Positions 11,207 through 21,184 of a stretch of 64,000 nucleotides of DNA are shown here, piece by piece; the stretch's first letter is position 1, and each line of letters starts with the position of its first letter. The stretch covers positions 1-64,000 of the forward strand of contig CANGCM010000006.1 in NCBI GenBank assembly GCA_947452535.1, read 5' to 3'. The translations under genes were made by a program, and so were the position numbers. The notes below the pieces were generated by a model that worked only from the letters and a program-made list of their open reading frames with translations, did no database searches and was not told the DNA's origin. Source of the DNA: Burkholderiaceae bacterium. GTDB taxonomy: Bacteria; Pseudomonadota; Gammaproteobacteria; Burkholderiales; Burkholderiaceae.

Positions 11207-12148
11207 ATGGCTGCACTCGTTATTGCTGAACATGACAACATTTCTCTAAAGGTCGCTACGCTTAATGCTATCGCTGCCGCTCTACAGTGCGCTCCAGAAG
11301 TTGATGTACTGATTGCTGGCAGTAATGCAGATGCTGTTGCATTGACAGCAAGTCAGGCCTTAGGTGTACGAAAAGTGATCCTGGTTGATGACCTCAGCCT
11401 GGCGGATCAGCTAGCAGAACCCTTGGCGGCTCAAATTTTGGGGCTTGCAAATAGCTATAGCCATATACTTGCGCCTTCAACAGCAAACGGTAAAAATGTT
11501 TTACCGCGTGTTGCTGCGAAGTTAGATGTGGCGCAATTATCTGACGTTACTAAAGTGGTCAACGCCAATACCTTTGAGCGTCCTATTTATGCGGGTAATG
11601 CTATTGCTACGGTTGAATCGAGTGACTCAATCAAAGTGATGACTGTGCGTACTACCGGTTTTGATCCAGTGGCTGCAACAGGCGGTTCAGCTTCCATTGA
11701 GAAGCAAATTGCTATCGTTACTGCTAACCCAACTGCCTCTACTTTTATTGGTCGCGAACATACTAAGTCTGATCGTCCAGAGCTTACGGCCGCCAAAATT
11801 ATTGTGTCTGGTGGGCGTGGCCTTGGCTCTGGAGAGAAGTATCAAGAGATCATCACCCCTTTAGCTGATAAGTTGGGGGCAGCTCTAGGGGCTTCCCGTG
11901 CGGCAGTTGATGCTGGATATGTGCCAAATGATTATCAAGTGGGACAGACGGGGAAGATTGTAGCTCCACAACTTTATATAGCAGTGGGTATTTCTGGCGC
12001 TATTCAGCATTTAGCGGGAATGAAAGATTCAAAAGTGATTGTGGCGATTAATAAAGATCCTGAGGCTCCGATCTTTAGTGTTGCTGATTATGGATTGGTT
12101 GCAGATTTGAATGCAGCCCTTCCTGAGTTGACTAAAGCGCTCTCATAG
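11207..12148 (+). CDS. etfA: Electron transfer flavoprotein subunit alpha
   Basis: SGGRGLGSGEKYQ; GQTGKIVAPQLYIAVGISGAIQHLAGM FAD-binding motif. Confidence 0.96.
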   Translation: MAALVIAEHDNISLKVATLNAIAAALQCAPEVDVLIAGSNADAVALTASQALGVRKVILVDDLSLADQLAEPLAAQILGLANSYSHILAPSTANGKNVLPRVAAKLDVAQLSDVTKVVNANTFERPIYAGNAIATVESSDSIKVMTVRTTGFDPVAATGGSASIEKQIAIVTANPTASTFIGREHTKSDRPELTAAKIIVSGGRGLGSGEKYQEIITPLADKLGAALGASRAAVDAGYVPNDYQVGQTGKIVAPQLYIAVGISGAIQHLAGMKDSKVIVAINKDPEAPIFSVADYGLVADLNAALPELTKALS

Positions 12149-12184
12149 ATTGCCCCTGATTTACAAAGGACTGGATTAAAGTAT

Positions 12185-12218
12185 AAAAAGCTATCCGTAT
12201 TATTGGGATAGCTTTTTT
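12185..12218. terminator. Bidirectional-looking terminator between etfA and the convergent TM2-like gene
   Basis: AAAAAGCTATCC-loop-GGATAGCTTTTTT. Confidence 0.7.
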
Positions 12219-12646
12219 GCTTCCTGTAGTTGTGAGATGAAGAATTGTTCAAAAGCAATTGCTAAGAATGTCATCATCACTCCTGCACCCAATACAAGTG
12301 AAAAAATAACAGTGAGCACTACGGGCCACCCAGATATGGTGGCTCGACTAGGCTCTAGCCCAGCATTAAATTGCGCATCCCATTTTTCATCGGCGCGTAA
12401 TCCGTAAGTAATCGTAGTCAGCCAGCTGGCCTCTAAGGTGATGAAGCCGAAAGTAATGAGAACCCAGCCAGGAGCAGAGTGGAAATGGGCATCCTTCAGA
12501 ATTACCCAGCCAGCAATGCCACCAATAAAGGCGAGTAATTGCGCCCACCCCCAAAAAGATTTGAATCCTTGTAAATAAAAACAATTAAAGCCGGTTCCGG
12601 GAAGAAATAATCCGAGCGAACAGAAAAGTAGTTTGTATTTTTTCAT
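12200..12646 (-). CDS. Small integral membrane protein, TM2-domain-like
   Basis: Several hydrophobic segments; LFLPGTGFNCFYLQGFKSFWGWAQLLAFIGGIAGW resembles TM2 proteins. Confidence 0.65.
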   Translation of the reverse strand: MKKYKLLFCSLGLFLPGTGFNCFYLQGFKSFWGWAQLLAFIGGIAGWVILKDAHFHSAPGWVLITFGFITLEASWLTTITYGLRADEKWDAQFNAGLEPSRATISGWPVVLTVIFSLVLGAGVMMTFLAIAFEQFFISQLQEAKKLSQ

Positions 12647-12697
12647 TCAGACTTTCGACAATGAAGTTTTATTTGGATATTGAGATGTTGAGATACT

Positions 12698-13243
12698 TTA
12701 TTTTGCAGTACTGCTTTTTTGCATAAAACTTAAGACTTCGCGATCTGCGCCAATGAGAAGTAGTTGATCACCATTACGCACAATCGAGCGGTAATCATTT
12801 AATTCGTAAAGAAAGTCATTCTCTAACTCCATGCGTTGTGGAGCGCAGGCCATCTTCGTACTTGCGATTTGATCTAGGGTAAAGCCTCGGGCATCTTCAG
12901 TAATGCGTGCTGTAAAGCGATTGCAACCGGTCGATCCGCTCAGGCGCTCACTATTAGCATCGAAAATGATTTGAATAGGGTTGCCATTGTCACCTTGGGG
13001 GATTTGCCTAGCGCGAACTTCACCCCTGGCATTGGGCGCAAGATTCCAGCGAACTAGCTCCCACTTGGTATTGCGGAACTCACTGCTAGGAGGACTGATT
13101 TTGGCAGCGCAGGGCGGGATGACGCTGGCACAAGCGCTTAAAAGCCCCAATCCAAGGCAAGAAATCAGTTGAAATAGCTTCCTTAAGGGGCTTCTAGACG
13201 GTCTTAAAATGGCAATTTTAGGGGGCATATTTCTATAAGTCAC
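12698..13243 (-). CDS. META/HslJ-domain lipoprotein-like protein
   Basis: FRNTKWELVRWN, RLSGSTGCNRFTARI, IASTKMACAPQRMELENDFLYEL are META-domain motifs; hydrophobic LLSACAS segment. Confidence 0.8.
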   Translation of the reverse strand: MTYRNMPPKIAILRPSRSPLRKLFQLISCLGLGLLSACASVIPPCAAKISPPSSEFRNTKWELVRWNLAPNARGEVRARQIPQGDNGNPIQIIFDANSERLSGSTGCNRFTARITEDARGFTLDQIASTKMACAPQRMELENDFLYELNDYRSIVRNGDQLLLIGADREVLSFMQKSSTAK

Positions 13244-13476
13244 TGTTTTTAATGGTTATTTTTTAAACTGTTGCACTCTATTCTACTGTCGAAGCTAAAT
13301 GCACGGGCGCTTAAATAGGTGGATCAAGTAGGGGTTTTCGTCTAGAATATGAGGTTTTCCGCTATACCGTGCATTTGTTTTGTTCATTTGCCCAGTGAGT
13401 TGGAGCCCAAGATTTTTGTAGTAATTTCATTGGGTTGTAATCAACCTGTTTTCATTTTAGATTTTAAGGAATAAGT

Positions 13477-13722
13477 ATGGTCGTCATTCGACTGGCACGC
13501 GGCGGCTCAAAGAAGCGCCCTTTTTATAGCATCGTGGCTACAGACAAGCGCAATCGTCGCGACTCGAACTTTATCGAGCGTATTGGTTACTTCAATCCAC
13601 AGGCAGCAGCGAATGAGCAAGCAATGCGCATTGCTCAAGATCGTTTGACTTACTGGACTGGTGTTGGCGCACAAATCTCTCCAACAGTGGTTCGTTTGAT
13701 TAAAAACAATCCTGCGGTCTAA
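13477..13722 (+). CDS. rpsP: 30S ribosomal protein S16
   Basis: [41 protein letters not shown]. Confidence 0.98.
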   Translation: MVVIRLARGGSKKRPFYSIVATDKRNRRDSNFIERIGYFNPQAAANEQAMRIAQDRLTYWTGVGAQISPTVVRLIKNNPAV

Positions 13723-13815
13723 AGACTTTAAATCCAAAGACTTTCTCTTTGCAGCAAAGTTTTTGGAAGTAGGATTTACTGATAGTTTTATTTGGGGAGT
13801 TGAGGTGGCTTCAAT

Positions 13816-14379
13816 ATGAATACACCTTCCCTAAATGATTTGATTGAGCTCGGCGCAGTTCAAGACGCTCAAGGCTTACAGGGTCAGATTAAGGTTCGCC
13901 CTCATTCTTCCGACCCAGTAGCGCTCTTATCTAGCAAAGAACTTTGGTTATCTCTCATTCCTCGTCGGAATGCAGGTGTTGCTGTATCTCTCGAGCAGGC
14001 TTCGTTGACACCTTACAAAGTGAGGCAAGCAAAGATGCACAGTGGCGCCGTAGTGATTGCCTTAGAAGGCATTACTGATCGCGATCAGGCGGAGGCTTTA
14101 AAAGGCGCTCGCATTTTGGTTGCTCGCGATGTTTTTCCAAAGGCAGAGAGTGATAGTTATTACTGGGTTGATCTGATTGGTTGCAAGGTGATCAACGTTC
14201 AAGGCGAGAGTCTGGGTGAGGTAATTGATGTGAATGACAACGGCGCTCACGGAATCATTGTGACTGGCGATGCTCAAACCAAGTCAATTCAGCAGCTCAT
14301 TCCTTTTGTTAAGGAAGTGGTGCAGAGTGTTGACTTGCCCAACAAGCTCATTACACTCGACTGGCAAGCTGATTGGTAG
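13816..14379 (+). CDS. rimM: Ribosome maturation factor RimM
   Basis: PRC-barrel-like YYWVDLIGCKVINVQGESLGEVIDV; between rpsP and trmD. Confidence 0.94.
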   Translation: MNTPSLNDLIELGAVQDAQGLQGQIKVRPHSSDPVALLSSKELWLSLIPRRNAGVAVSLEQASLTPYKVRQAKMHSGAVVIALEGITDRDQAEALKGARILVARDVFPKAESDSYYWVDLIGCKVINVQGESLGEVIDVNDNGAHGIIVTGDAQTKSIQQLIPFVKEVVQSVDLPNKLITLDWQADW

Positions 14380-14421
14380 CCCACTGAGTAAAACAATAGT
14401 CTTTAATGTCTAATTTCTACT

Positions 14422-15168
14422 ATGCGATTTGATGTAGTTAGCTTATTTCCTGAAATGTTCTCTGCGTTAACGCAATGGGGCATTACTGGGCGCGCCTGTG
14501 AGCAAGGCCTTGTTAGCGTCAAGCTCTGGAATCCTCGGGATTATTGTGCTGATCCACGTAAGACGGTTGATGATCGAGCCTATGGTGGTGGCCCAGGGAT
14601 GGTTATGATGGCCAAGCCATTAGAAGATACGATATCTGCCCTGAAGTCTGCACATCAAGCTCAGAACCTGGTTTCTGGCCCAATTTGTCTCTTGGCGCCT
14701 CAAGGAGAGGTCTTTTCTCAGAAGATTGCAAAAAATATCTTGGATTATGGCAACTTCACCTTCATTTGCGGTCGATACGAGGCTGTAGACCAGCGTTTTG
14801 TTGATCGAAACGTGGATTTACAGCTTTCTATGGGCGATTTTGTGGTTTCTGGCGGTGAATTGCCAGCCATGACTATGATGGATGCAGTCATTCGCCTTAT
14901 TCCGGGCGCTCTTGGGGATGGCGAATCTGCCCTCCAAGACAGCTTTATGAATGGTCTTTTGGATCATCCTCACTATACCCGCCCTGAAATATATGAAAAT
15001 TTATCTGTCCCAGACGTGCTTTTAGGCGGACATCACGCTAAAATAGCGGATTGGCGTCGGCAGAAGTCTTTGGAGCTGACGCTAAAGCTAAGGCCTGATT
15101 TAATTAAATCGGCAAGAGCTAATGGGTTGCTAAGTAAAGAAGATGAGCAATTTCTTCGCACACTGTAA
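14422..15168 (+). CDS. trmD: tRNA (guanine-N1)-methyltransferase
   Basis: MRFDVVSLFPEMFSALTQWGITGRA; YGGGPGMVMMAKPLEDTI; SMGDFVVSGGELPAMTMMDAV. Confidence 0.98.
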   Translation: MRFDVVSLFPEMFSALTQWGITGRACEQGLVSVKLWNPRDYCADPRKTVDDRAYGGGPGMVMMAKPLEDTISALKSAHQAQNLVSGPICLLAPQGEVFSQKIAKNILDYGNFTFICGRYEAVDQRFVDRNVDLQLSMGDFVVSGGELPAMTMMDAVIRLIPGALGDGESALQDSFMNGLLDHPHYTRPEIYENLSVPDVLLGGHHAKIADWRRQKSLELTLKLRPDLIKSARANGLLSKEDEQFLRTL

Positions 15169-15292
15169 GTGATTACGCTGTCGAAAAAAAGTTTGTGCTT
15201 TATTTAGTGAAATGGTTTTAACTGCATCCTCTGTCTGGTCCGTTGATGAAAGTCTCGGGATTAAACGCTGACAAGATGTTTAAGGATTAATA

Positions 15293-15691
15293 ATGAATTT
15301 GATCGAAAAAATTGAGCAAGAAGAAATTGCTCGCTTAACTGCCAACAAAACGCTTCCAAGTTTTGCTCCTGGTGACACAGTGGTAGTTGGTGTAAACGTA
15401 GTGGAAGGTACTCGTAAGCGTACCCAGGCCTTTGAAGGCGTCGTGATTGCAAAGCGCAATCGTGGACTAAATTCTAGCTTTATCGTTCGCAAGATTTCAT
15501 CTGGCGAAGGTGTCGAGCGTACATTCCAAACATACTCACCATTGATTGCTAGCATCGAAGTGAAGCGTCGCGGTGATGTACGTCGTGCGAAGCTCTACTA
15601 CTTGCGTGATCGTTCAGGTAAGTCTGCTCGTATTAAAGAGAAACTTCCTGCCCGCAAGGTCAAAGCAGTTGCTGAGACAGCAGCGGAATAA
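15293..15691 (+). CDS. rplS: 50S ribosomal protein L19
   Basis: [59 protein letters not shown]. Confidence 0.98.
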   Translation: MNLIEKIEQEEIARLTANKTLPSFAPGDTVVVGVNVVEGTRKRTQAFEGVVIAKRNRGLNSSFIVRKISSGEGVERTFQTYSPLIASIEVKRRGDVRRAKLYYLRDRSGKSARIKEKLPARKVKAVAETAAE

Positions 15692-15705
15692 GGTTGCTTT
15701 AATGC

Positions 15706-15736
15706 AAAAAAAGGCGGCCTAGGCTGCCTTTTTTAT
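15706..15736 (+). terminator. Terminator after rplS
   Basis: AAAAAAAGGCGGCC-ta-GGCTGCCTTTTTT. Confidence 0.75.
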
Positions 15737-15753
15737 TGCCCTAAAATAAGCTG

Positions 15754-16491
15754 ATGACTGCAAAATCAAATCCACAAGATCAGGCCCTCAGCATTGCTTC
15801 TCCTGCAGGTTTTGATGCGCAAGCGGTGCCGATTCATGAGGTCTGTATTGGGCAGCCAAAGTTAGCTGCCAATACCTTGAGTCCGCTGAGTCTACGGAAT
15901 CGTTTTCAGAGCCCCCCTGTTTGGCAGCCGGAGATTACAGATGAGAGTCGACAGGTCATCGCTGCAAATATCATTTCCAAGCGCCAGGCCGCTGGTAAGG
16001 TGACTCGAGCTGCGGTACTGATTCCTTTGCTTTTAAGGAGTGAGGGCCTTACAGTTCTGCTGACACAAAGAACGGATCATTTGCATGATCATGCCGGTCA
16101 AATTAGTTTCCCAGGCGGGAGAATGGATCCAGGTGATTCTGATCCGAATGCTACCGCCTTGCGAGAAAGTGAGGAGGAGATTGGTTTGGATCGAAAAAGT
16201 GTGGAGATTATTGGCCATTTACCCCAGTATTTAACCGTTTCAGGCTATAGTGTGACGCCAGTTGTGGGATTGGTGAAACCTCAGGCAGAATATGTCCTAG
16301 ACACCTTTGAGGTAGCAGATATTTTTGAAGTGCCTTTACATTTTTTAATGGATCCTGCAAATCATCAGGTGCGGGTCTGGGGGAGTGATCAGGGTGGTCG
16401 TCGGTTTTATTCAATGCCTTACGAAAATCGTTTTATCTGGGGTGCTACTGCTGGAATGTTGCGTAACCTTTATCATTTACTAAAAGTATGA
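15754..16491 (+). CDS. NUDIX hydrolase, CoA pyrophosphatase-like
   Basis: HDHAGQISFPGGRMDPGDSDPNATALRESEEEIGLD (NUDIX box with CoAse-type context). Confidence 0.88.
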   Translation: MTAKSNPQDQALSIASPAGFDAQAVPIHEVCIGQPKLAANTLSPLSLRNRFQSPPVWQPEITDESRQVIAANIISKRQAAGKVTRAAVLIPLLLRSEGLTVLLTQRTDHLHDHAGQISFPGGRMDPGDSDPNATALRESEEEIGLDRKSVEIIGHLPQYLTVSGYSVTPVVGLVKPQAEYVLDTFEVADIFEVPLHFLMDPANHQVRVWGSDQGGRRFYSMPYENRFIWGATAGMLRNLYHLLKV

Positions 16492-17447
16492 CTTTCTTTT
16501 CTATTCTCTTCGCTCTGATTGCTGAGCAATATCGCCCGGTAACTGCCAGTCATTGGATCGCGCGTATAAGTGCCCGTTGGTTAGATTGGGTTGCGGCTGA
16601 GTTCGGCGGCAAGACTGAGGAGGGTGCAAGTCCTGTTGGTGCGCGTATCGCCTGTTTGGTTGCCTTCATTCTGCCGACATTTTTAGTGTTTGCTCTTTAT
16701 GTTGTCTTTATGGTGACTTATCCTATTTTAGGATTTCTATGGAACGTATTAATCGCTTATTTATTTTTTGGCTTTCGCCAATTTAGTCACTCATTCACGT
16801 TGGTACATGATGCGATTGCGAATCATGACTTGCCAGCAGCTCGCTTGGCACTGGCCGAATGGTACGGCCCCGAATTAGACGCTAGCAATCTGACTGAGAC
16901 TGAAGTCATTTCTTTGGCTTTAGAGCGCGCGATCATCGGCTCCCATCATCATGTATTCGGAGTGTTGTTCTGGTTCTTGATGCCAATGGGCCCTGCAGGT
17001 GTCGTGTTATATCGCTTAGCTGACACTGCAGCGCAGCGCTGGTCTGAAAAGGGTGACTTTAATTTGAGTGAAGCAGCACGCCATTTCTTCTACGTTTTAG
17101 ATTGGGTACCTGCGCGCATTACGGCCATGGGCTTTGCGATTGTGGGTAACTTTGAAGGTGCGGTCTATGCTTGGCGTCACCTCACCAATAAGTGGTCCGA
17201 CTCTTTATCAGCGGTGATCTTGGCATCTGGCAGCGGCGCTCTCGGCGTGCGCTTGGGTGAGCCTATGAGTGAGCCTGATAGTGACGAAGCCTTGCGGATG
17301 GCTGAGGCTGGTGAACCCGTCTTTTTCGAAGTCGGACTTGAGCCTAATGAGCGTACGATGCGCTCTGCCATTGGCTTGGTATGGCGTTTAGTTATCGCTT
17401 GGATGGCTTTATTGCTAATGCTGACCATCGCTCTTTGGCTTGGCTAA
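16488..17447 (+). CDS. CobD/CbiB-like integral membrane protein
   Basis: MTFFSILFALIAEQYRP; RAIIGSHHHVFGVLFWFLMPMGPAGVVLYRLADTAAQRW; DWVPARITAMGFAIVGNFEGA; ATGA overlap with the NUDIX gene. Confidence 0.75.
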   Translation: MTFFSILFALIAEQYRPVTASHWIARISARWLDWVAAEFGGKTEEGASPVGARIACLVAFILPTFLVFALYVVFMVTYPILGFLWNVLIAYLFFGFRQFSHSFTLVHDAIANHDLPAARLALAEWYGPELDASNLTETEVISLALERAIIGSHHHVFGVLFWFLMPMGPAGVVLYRLADTAAQRWSEKGDFNLSEAARHFFYVLDWVPARITAMGFAIVGNFEGAVYAWRHLTNKWSDSLSAVILASGSGALGVRLGEPMSEPDSDEALRMAEAGEPVFFEVGLEPNERTMRSAIGLVWRLVIAWMALLLMLTIALWLG

Positions 17448-18405
17448 TTCCCTGAATCTGCGTATCGGCTGTTTTTGAGTCGGAACGTAATTGCCTAAAT
17501 AGCGCTAGTCTTTCTGGCGCTATTTCATTTCTGTCTACCGCCTCTCGTATTGCGCAGTCTGGTTCTGACTGGTGAGCGCAGTTATGAAAGCGACACTTAC
17601 CTAGCAGATCATGAAATTCTCTAAAGGCATGCTCTAGTTCACTGACTGACATGTGAGCTAAACCAAATTCCTGAAAGCCTGGAGAATCAATTAAAGCGCC
17701 TAATTTGCCATTGGCATTTCGACCCCAAGCTTCGGGTAGCTCAAAGTACCGGCAGGCCGTAGTAGTGTGTTTGCCAGTATCTAATCGCACTGAGTACTCT
17801 TGTGTAATTGCGGCAGCATTCGGAACCCAGGCATTGAGTAGGCTTGACTTGCCCATACCAGATTGACCCACGAATACAGACACTTTGCCGCAAATAGCGG
17901 GGCGTAATGCCTCAATCGAGGCTTCATCAAACTTAGCGGATACCTCGGTGACGGGGTAGCCCATACGTGCATAGGGCGCAATGATTTTTCGTGCGTGCTC
18001 GAGATTGTCTTTCAGGTCACATTTATTAAGCAGAATATGCAAGCCAATTTGATTGGTCTCGGCTGCAACTACTGCTCTACCTAAAAGGTCTGGTGAGAAT
18101 GCGGGTTGCGTTGCAAGTACGACTAATATTTGATCAACATTCGAGGCGATTAATTTACTCTTGAAGGCATCAGAGCGATAGAGTAAATTGACTCTTGGTT
18201 CAATACGAATAATGCGCGCTTGATCGACTGAAGTCATCTCCAGCAACATGCGATCGCCAACGGCGCCAATATGTTGTTTAGCTGGAGTACTGACTTGGAT
18301 TAATTCGCCAACAGGAGATTCATTTCCGCGCTCATCTTTGACCAGGCGCTGCGCTAAATAGTGTCGCCCATAAGAGGCAGTCAATAGCGCATGAAATTGT
18401 TCCAT
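17392..18405 (-). CDS. rsgA: Ribosome small subunit-dependent GTPase A
   Basis: FVGQSGMGKSSLLNAW circularly permuted GTPase; zinc site CRFHNCAHQSEPDCAI. Confidence 0.95.
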   Translation of the reverse strand: MEQFHALLTASYGRHYLAQRLVKDERGNESPVGELIQVSTPAKQHIGAVGDRMLLEMTSVDQARIIRIEPRVNLLYRSDAFKSKLIASNVDQILVVLATQPAFSPDLLGRAVVAAETNQIGLHILLNKCDLKDNLEHARKIIAPYARMGYPVTEVSAKFDEASIEALRPAICGKVSVFVGQSGMGKSSLLNAWVPNAAAITQEYSVRLDTGKHTTTACRYFELPEAWGRNANGKLGALIDSPGFQEFGLAHMSVSELEHAFREFHDLLGKCRFHNCAHQSEPDCAIREAVDRNEIAPERLALFRQLRSDSKTADTQIQGISQAKERWSALAIKPSKR

Positions 18406-18429
18406 TGACTGAATTGTCTCCTGGAGCGC

Positions 18430-19713
18430 TCAGTTAAAACGCTTGAGATTAGCAATGCGTAATGGTGCTGGGGGATGCGAGCTGTAAAAGGCAGTGTAGA
18501 TCGGATCGGGCGTCAAAGTGGATGCATTATCTTGGTAAAGTTTGACTAAGGCAGAGATCAAATCAGTCGCCGAAGATTTATCTGCCGCAAAACCATCTGC
18601 CTCATATTCATGTTTGCGTGATGCCAAACTAGAAAGTGGCGTCAGGAAGAAGCTAAATGCTGGTGATACCAACATGAAGAGTGCTAAAGCCAGACCACCG
18701 TTATAACCATTGGGGTTAGGCATGACGCCGAGATCGTTATAGAACCAGGGCTGCGTACTAACCCATCCCAGGAGTGCGAAGGTTGCCAGGCTCAAAGCAA
18801 AAGAAACTAATAAGCGTTTACGGATATGGTTGCACTTGTAATGACCAAGTTCATGCGCAAGTACTGCTTCTACTTCACCGGGGTTCAGCTTTTCAATCAA
18901 GGTGTCAAAAAAGACAATACGCTTTGCTTTGCCCATACCAGCAAAAAAAGCATTGCCATGCGCACTACGTTTGCTACCATCCATTACAAAAAGGCCTTGG
19001 CTTGCAAAATCACAACGGCTTAATAAAGCTTCGATTTGTGTCTTGAGAGGACCTTCTTCTAAGGCTTGAAACTTATTAAAGATGGGGGCGATAAATGTTG
19101 GGAATATCCACTGCATTAATAGGCTAAAGGCAGTTAGGACTCCCCAAGCCCAGAGCCACCAAAAATCACCTGCTTGGGCCATGAGGCTGAGAATGACCCA
19201 AAGTAGAGGAACACCAATCGCACCACCAATACCCAAGCCTTTGATCATGTCGCTAAAGAATAGTTTTGCGCTCATACGATTAAAGCCAAAACGCTCTTCT
19301 AAGTAAAACTGTTTGTACCAGGAGAAAGGCAAGTCAATGATTCCGGAGATCAACACAATCGATACGAGCAAGGCGATTTGTTGTGCGATACCTTCGCCCA
19401 ATAATTGCAGGAGGGATATATTCAAAATCTGTAATCCACCCAATAGGGTGAAGCAGATCAAAATAATGGCGCTAACTCCATTCTCCAAAATACCTAAGCG
19501 AAGCTTGGCGATCGTATAGTCGGCAGCCTTTTGATGTTCTGCCAAGGAAATCTGAGAGGCAAACTCACTAGGAACCACATCACGGTGAATAGCGACGTGA
19601 CGAATTTGGCGTTGGGATAACCAGTGGCGCAGACCAAAACTGGCGATGAAGGCGAACAGGAAAACGGCGGTAAATGTCATCAGGACATTATATTTGTTGT
19701 AGCCCTTACCCAT
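18430..19713 (-). CDS. M48 family (Ste24-type) metallopeptidase
   Basis: AVLAHELGHYKCNHI HExxH motif; multiple TM segments; YEADGFA; FYSSHPPAPLRI. Confidence 0.93.
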   Translation of the reverse strand: MGKGYNKYNVLMTFTAVFLFAFIASFGLRHWLSQRQIRHVAIHRDVVPSEFASQISLAEHQKAADYTIAKLRLGILENGVSAIILICFTLLGGLQILNISLLQLLGEGIAQQIALLVSIVLISGIIDLPFSWYKQFYLEERFGFNRMSAKLFFSDMIKGLGIGGAIGVPLLWVILSLMAQAGDFWWLWAWGVLTAFSLLMQWIFPTFIAPIFNKFQALEEGPLKTQIEALLSRCDFASQGLFVMDGSKRSAHGNAFFAGMGKAKRIVFFDTLIEKLNPGEVEAVLAHELGHYKCNHIRKRLLVSFALSLATFALLGWVSTQPWFYNDLGVMPNPNGYNGGLALALFMLVSPAFSFFLTPLSSLASRKHEYEADGFAADKSSATDLISALVKLYQDNASTLTPDPIYTAFYSSHPPAPLRIANLKRFN

Positions 19714-19755
19714 AAAGTTTGGGATATCCAGCCGTTCGGCTGGAGGATTGCTAGA

Positions 19756-21147
19756 TTAGTTGCCCAAATTTTGGGATGTTGGTGCGAGTAGCGAGGCAAA
19801 ATCTCTCGCAGAGGGCTCATGCTCAAGTTGCCATACTGCCTTGCAGATGCTCTGAGACTGGGCTAAGCCCAAAATAGGCGACATTAAGTCCGTACATTTC
19901 CTATCCAGTTCTGATCGGTTCATCGGGTTATTTGGCGTACCCTTTACATCTCTGGTGTACACCTCAATGTCCTCGCCAGAGTTTAGAGTGATCCGCACAA
20001 TACCTTGTCTTGTGGGCATATTTTTTGATAGTGCGTCGCTGCCTTCTAAGTGAATCAGTTTTCTTAGCTCGATCACCTTCGGATCAGACATTCTGGAGCG
20101 GTCATGGGCTAAGTGAAAATCCATCCTGCCTTCAATAATCATGAGTGCAACGAGATGCTGTAGACAAATTTCTGGCATCTCTCTGTTGTTAACAATAGTG
20201 AGTGATTCATGGGGAATCTGAACATGAATGCTGGTGATGTTGGACGGATCTAAGGGCTTATCTTTTGCATGAAGAATTTCATCGACACAGTCCAGGGGTG
20301 CTTGAATTGGAGATCCCACTGTCCAGCGTTTAATACTAGTTTGCAAAATTTCATAGCGCTTACCTAAATCAACGCCTAGCTCTTGCCGTAATGGGTCAAT
20401 TCCATAGGCATCATAAAAGTTCCGTTCACCAGAAAACACATCTTCTACACCAGTGAAGCCATTGGCAACCATGAGTGCTGAAGTCATCCCATTTCTGGCG
20501 GCCATTCCTCCAAAGTCAAAAGCCTTTTCAATATGGTCTTTGTCGCGCATCCAGCAGGAGACGCCGGATGCTTGTTGAGCAGCATATGACAGTAGGTATC
20601 TTGCCTGCGCTACATTGACATCTAGCAGGGCGCCCGCAGCTGCGGCAGCCCCAAAGTTCGGTCCAAAGGTATGCGATGAATGTCCATTGGCCCTGAATTG
20701 ATAGGGATGTAGGGACTTTGTCAATCGACAGCAAATATCATAGCCAAGAGCCATGGCTTTCAGTAGCTCTAATCCAGAACGATTTTGAAGTTCGCCTGCC
20801 GCTAAAACAGCCGCAACAATGCCGCAACCTGGATGAGTCAAAGATTCTGCATGAGAGTCATCAGTCTCATCCGCATGTCCAAACATACCATTCGCTAGAG
20901 CGGCATTGATTGCTGTTGTTTTAATCTTTGTGCCCAAGAGGCTGGCTTGTGGAGCAGAAGCCCCCTGCACCTGAATAAATTGAATCGCCTTTTCACCGGC
21001 CAGCATCGTTGATCCTGAGATCATCGATGCGATCGTATCTAAAAAATGAAACTTGGTTTTTTCAAGAACATGATCTGGTAATGGATGTGCCAGAGCGCTA
21101 GCAATGTACTCCGATACGATCGGCATAGGGGATGGCTTTAATTCCAT
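19756..21147 (-). CDS. MmgE/PrpD family protein (paralog 1)
   Basis: HFLDTIASMISGS; NGMFGHADETDDSHAESLTHPG; NGHSSHTFGPNFGAAAAAGALL. Confidence 0.88.
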   Translation of the reverse strand: MELKPSPMPIVSEYIASALAHPLPDHVLEKTKFHFLDTIASMISGSTMLAGEKAIQFIQVQGASAPQASLLGTKIKTTAINAALANGMFGHADETDDSHAESLTHPGCGIVAAVLAAGELQNRSGLELLKAMALGYDICCRLTKSLHPYQFRANGHSSHTFGPNFGAAAAAGALLDVNVAQARYLLSYAAQQASGVSCWMRDKDHIEKAFDFGGMAARNGMTSALMVANGFTGVEDVFSGERNFYDAYGIDPLRQELGVDLGKRYEILQTSIKRWTVGSPIQAPLDCVDEILHAKDKPLDPSNITSIHVQIPHESLTIVNNREMPEICLQHLVALMIIEGRMDFHLAHDRSRMSDPKVIELRKLIHLEGSDALSKNMPTRQGIVRITLNSGEDIEVYTRDVKGTPNNPMNRSELDRKCTDLMSPILGLAQSQSICKAVWQLEHEPSARDFASLLAPTSQNLGN

Positions 21148-21184
21148 GGAGCTCTCGCGGTAAGATGAAGCGTTACAAGCAGTA

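Noticed and set aside
18774-19519. Plus-strand ORFs antisense to the M48 peptidase gene
   Set aside because: The minus-strand frame encodes a full M48 protein with active-site motif; antisense frames show no family resemblance.
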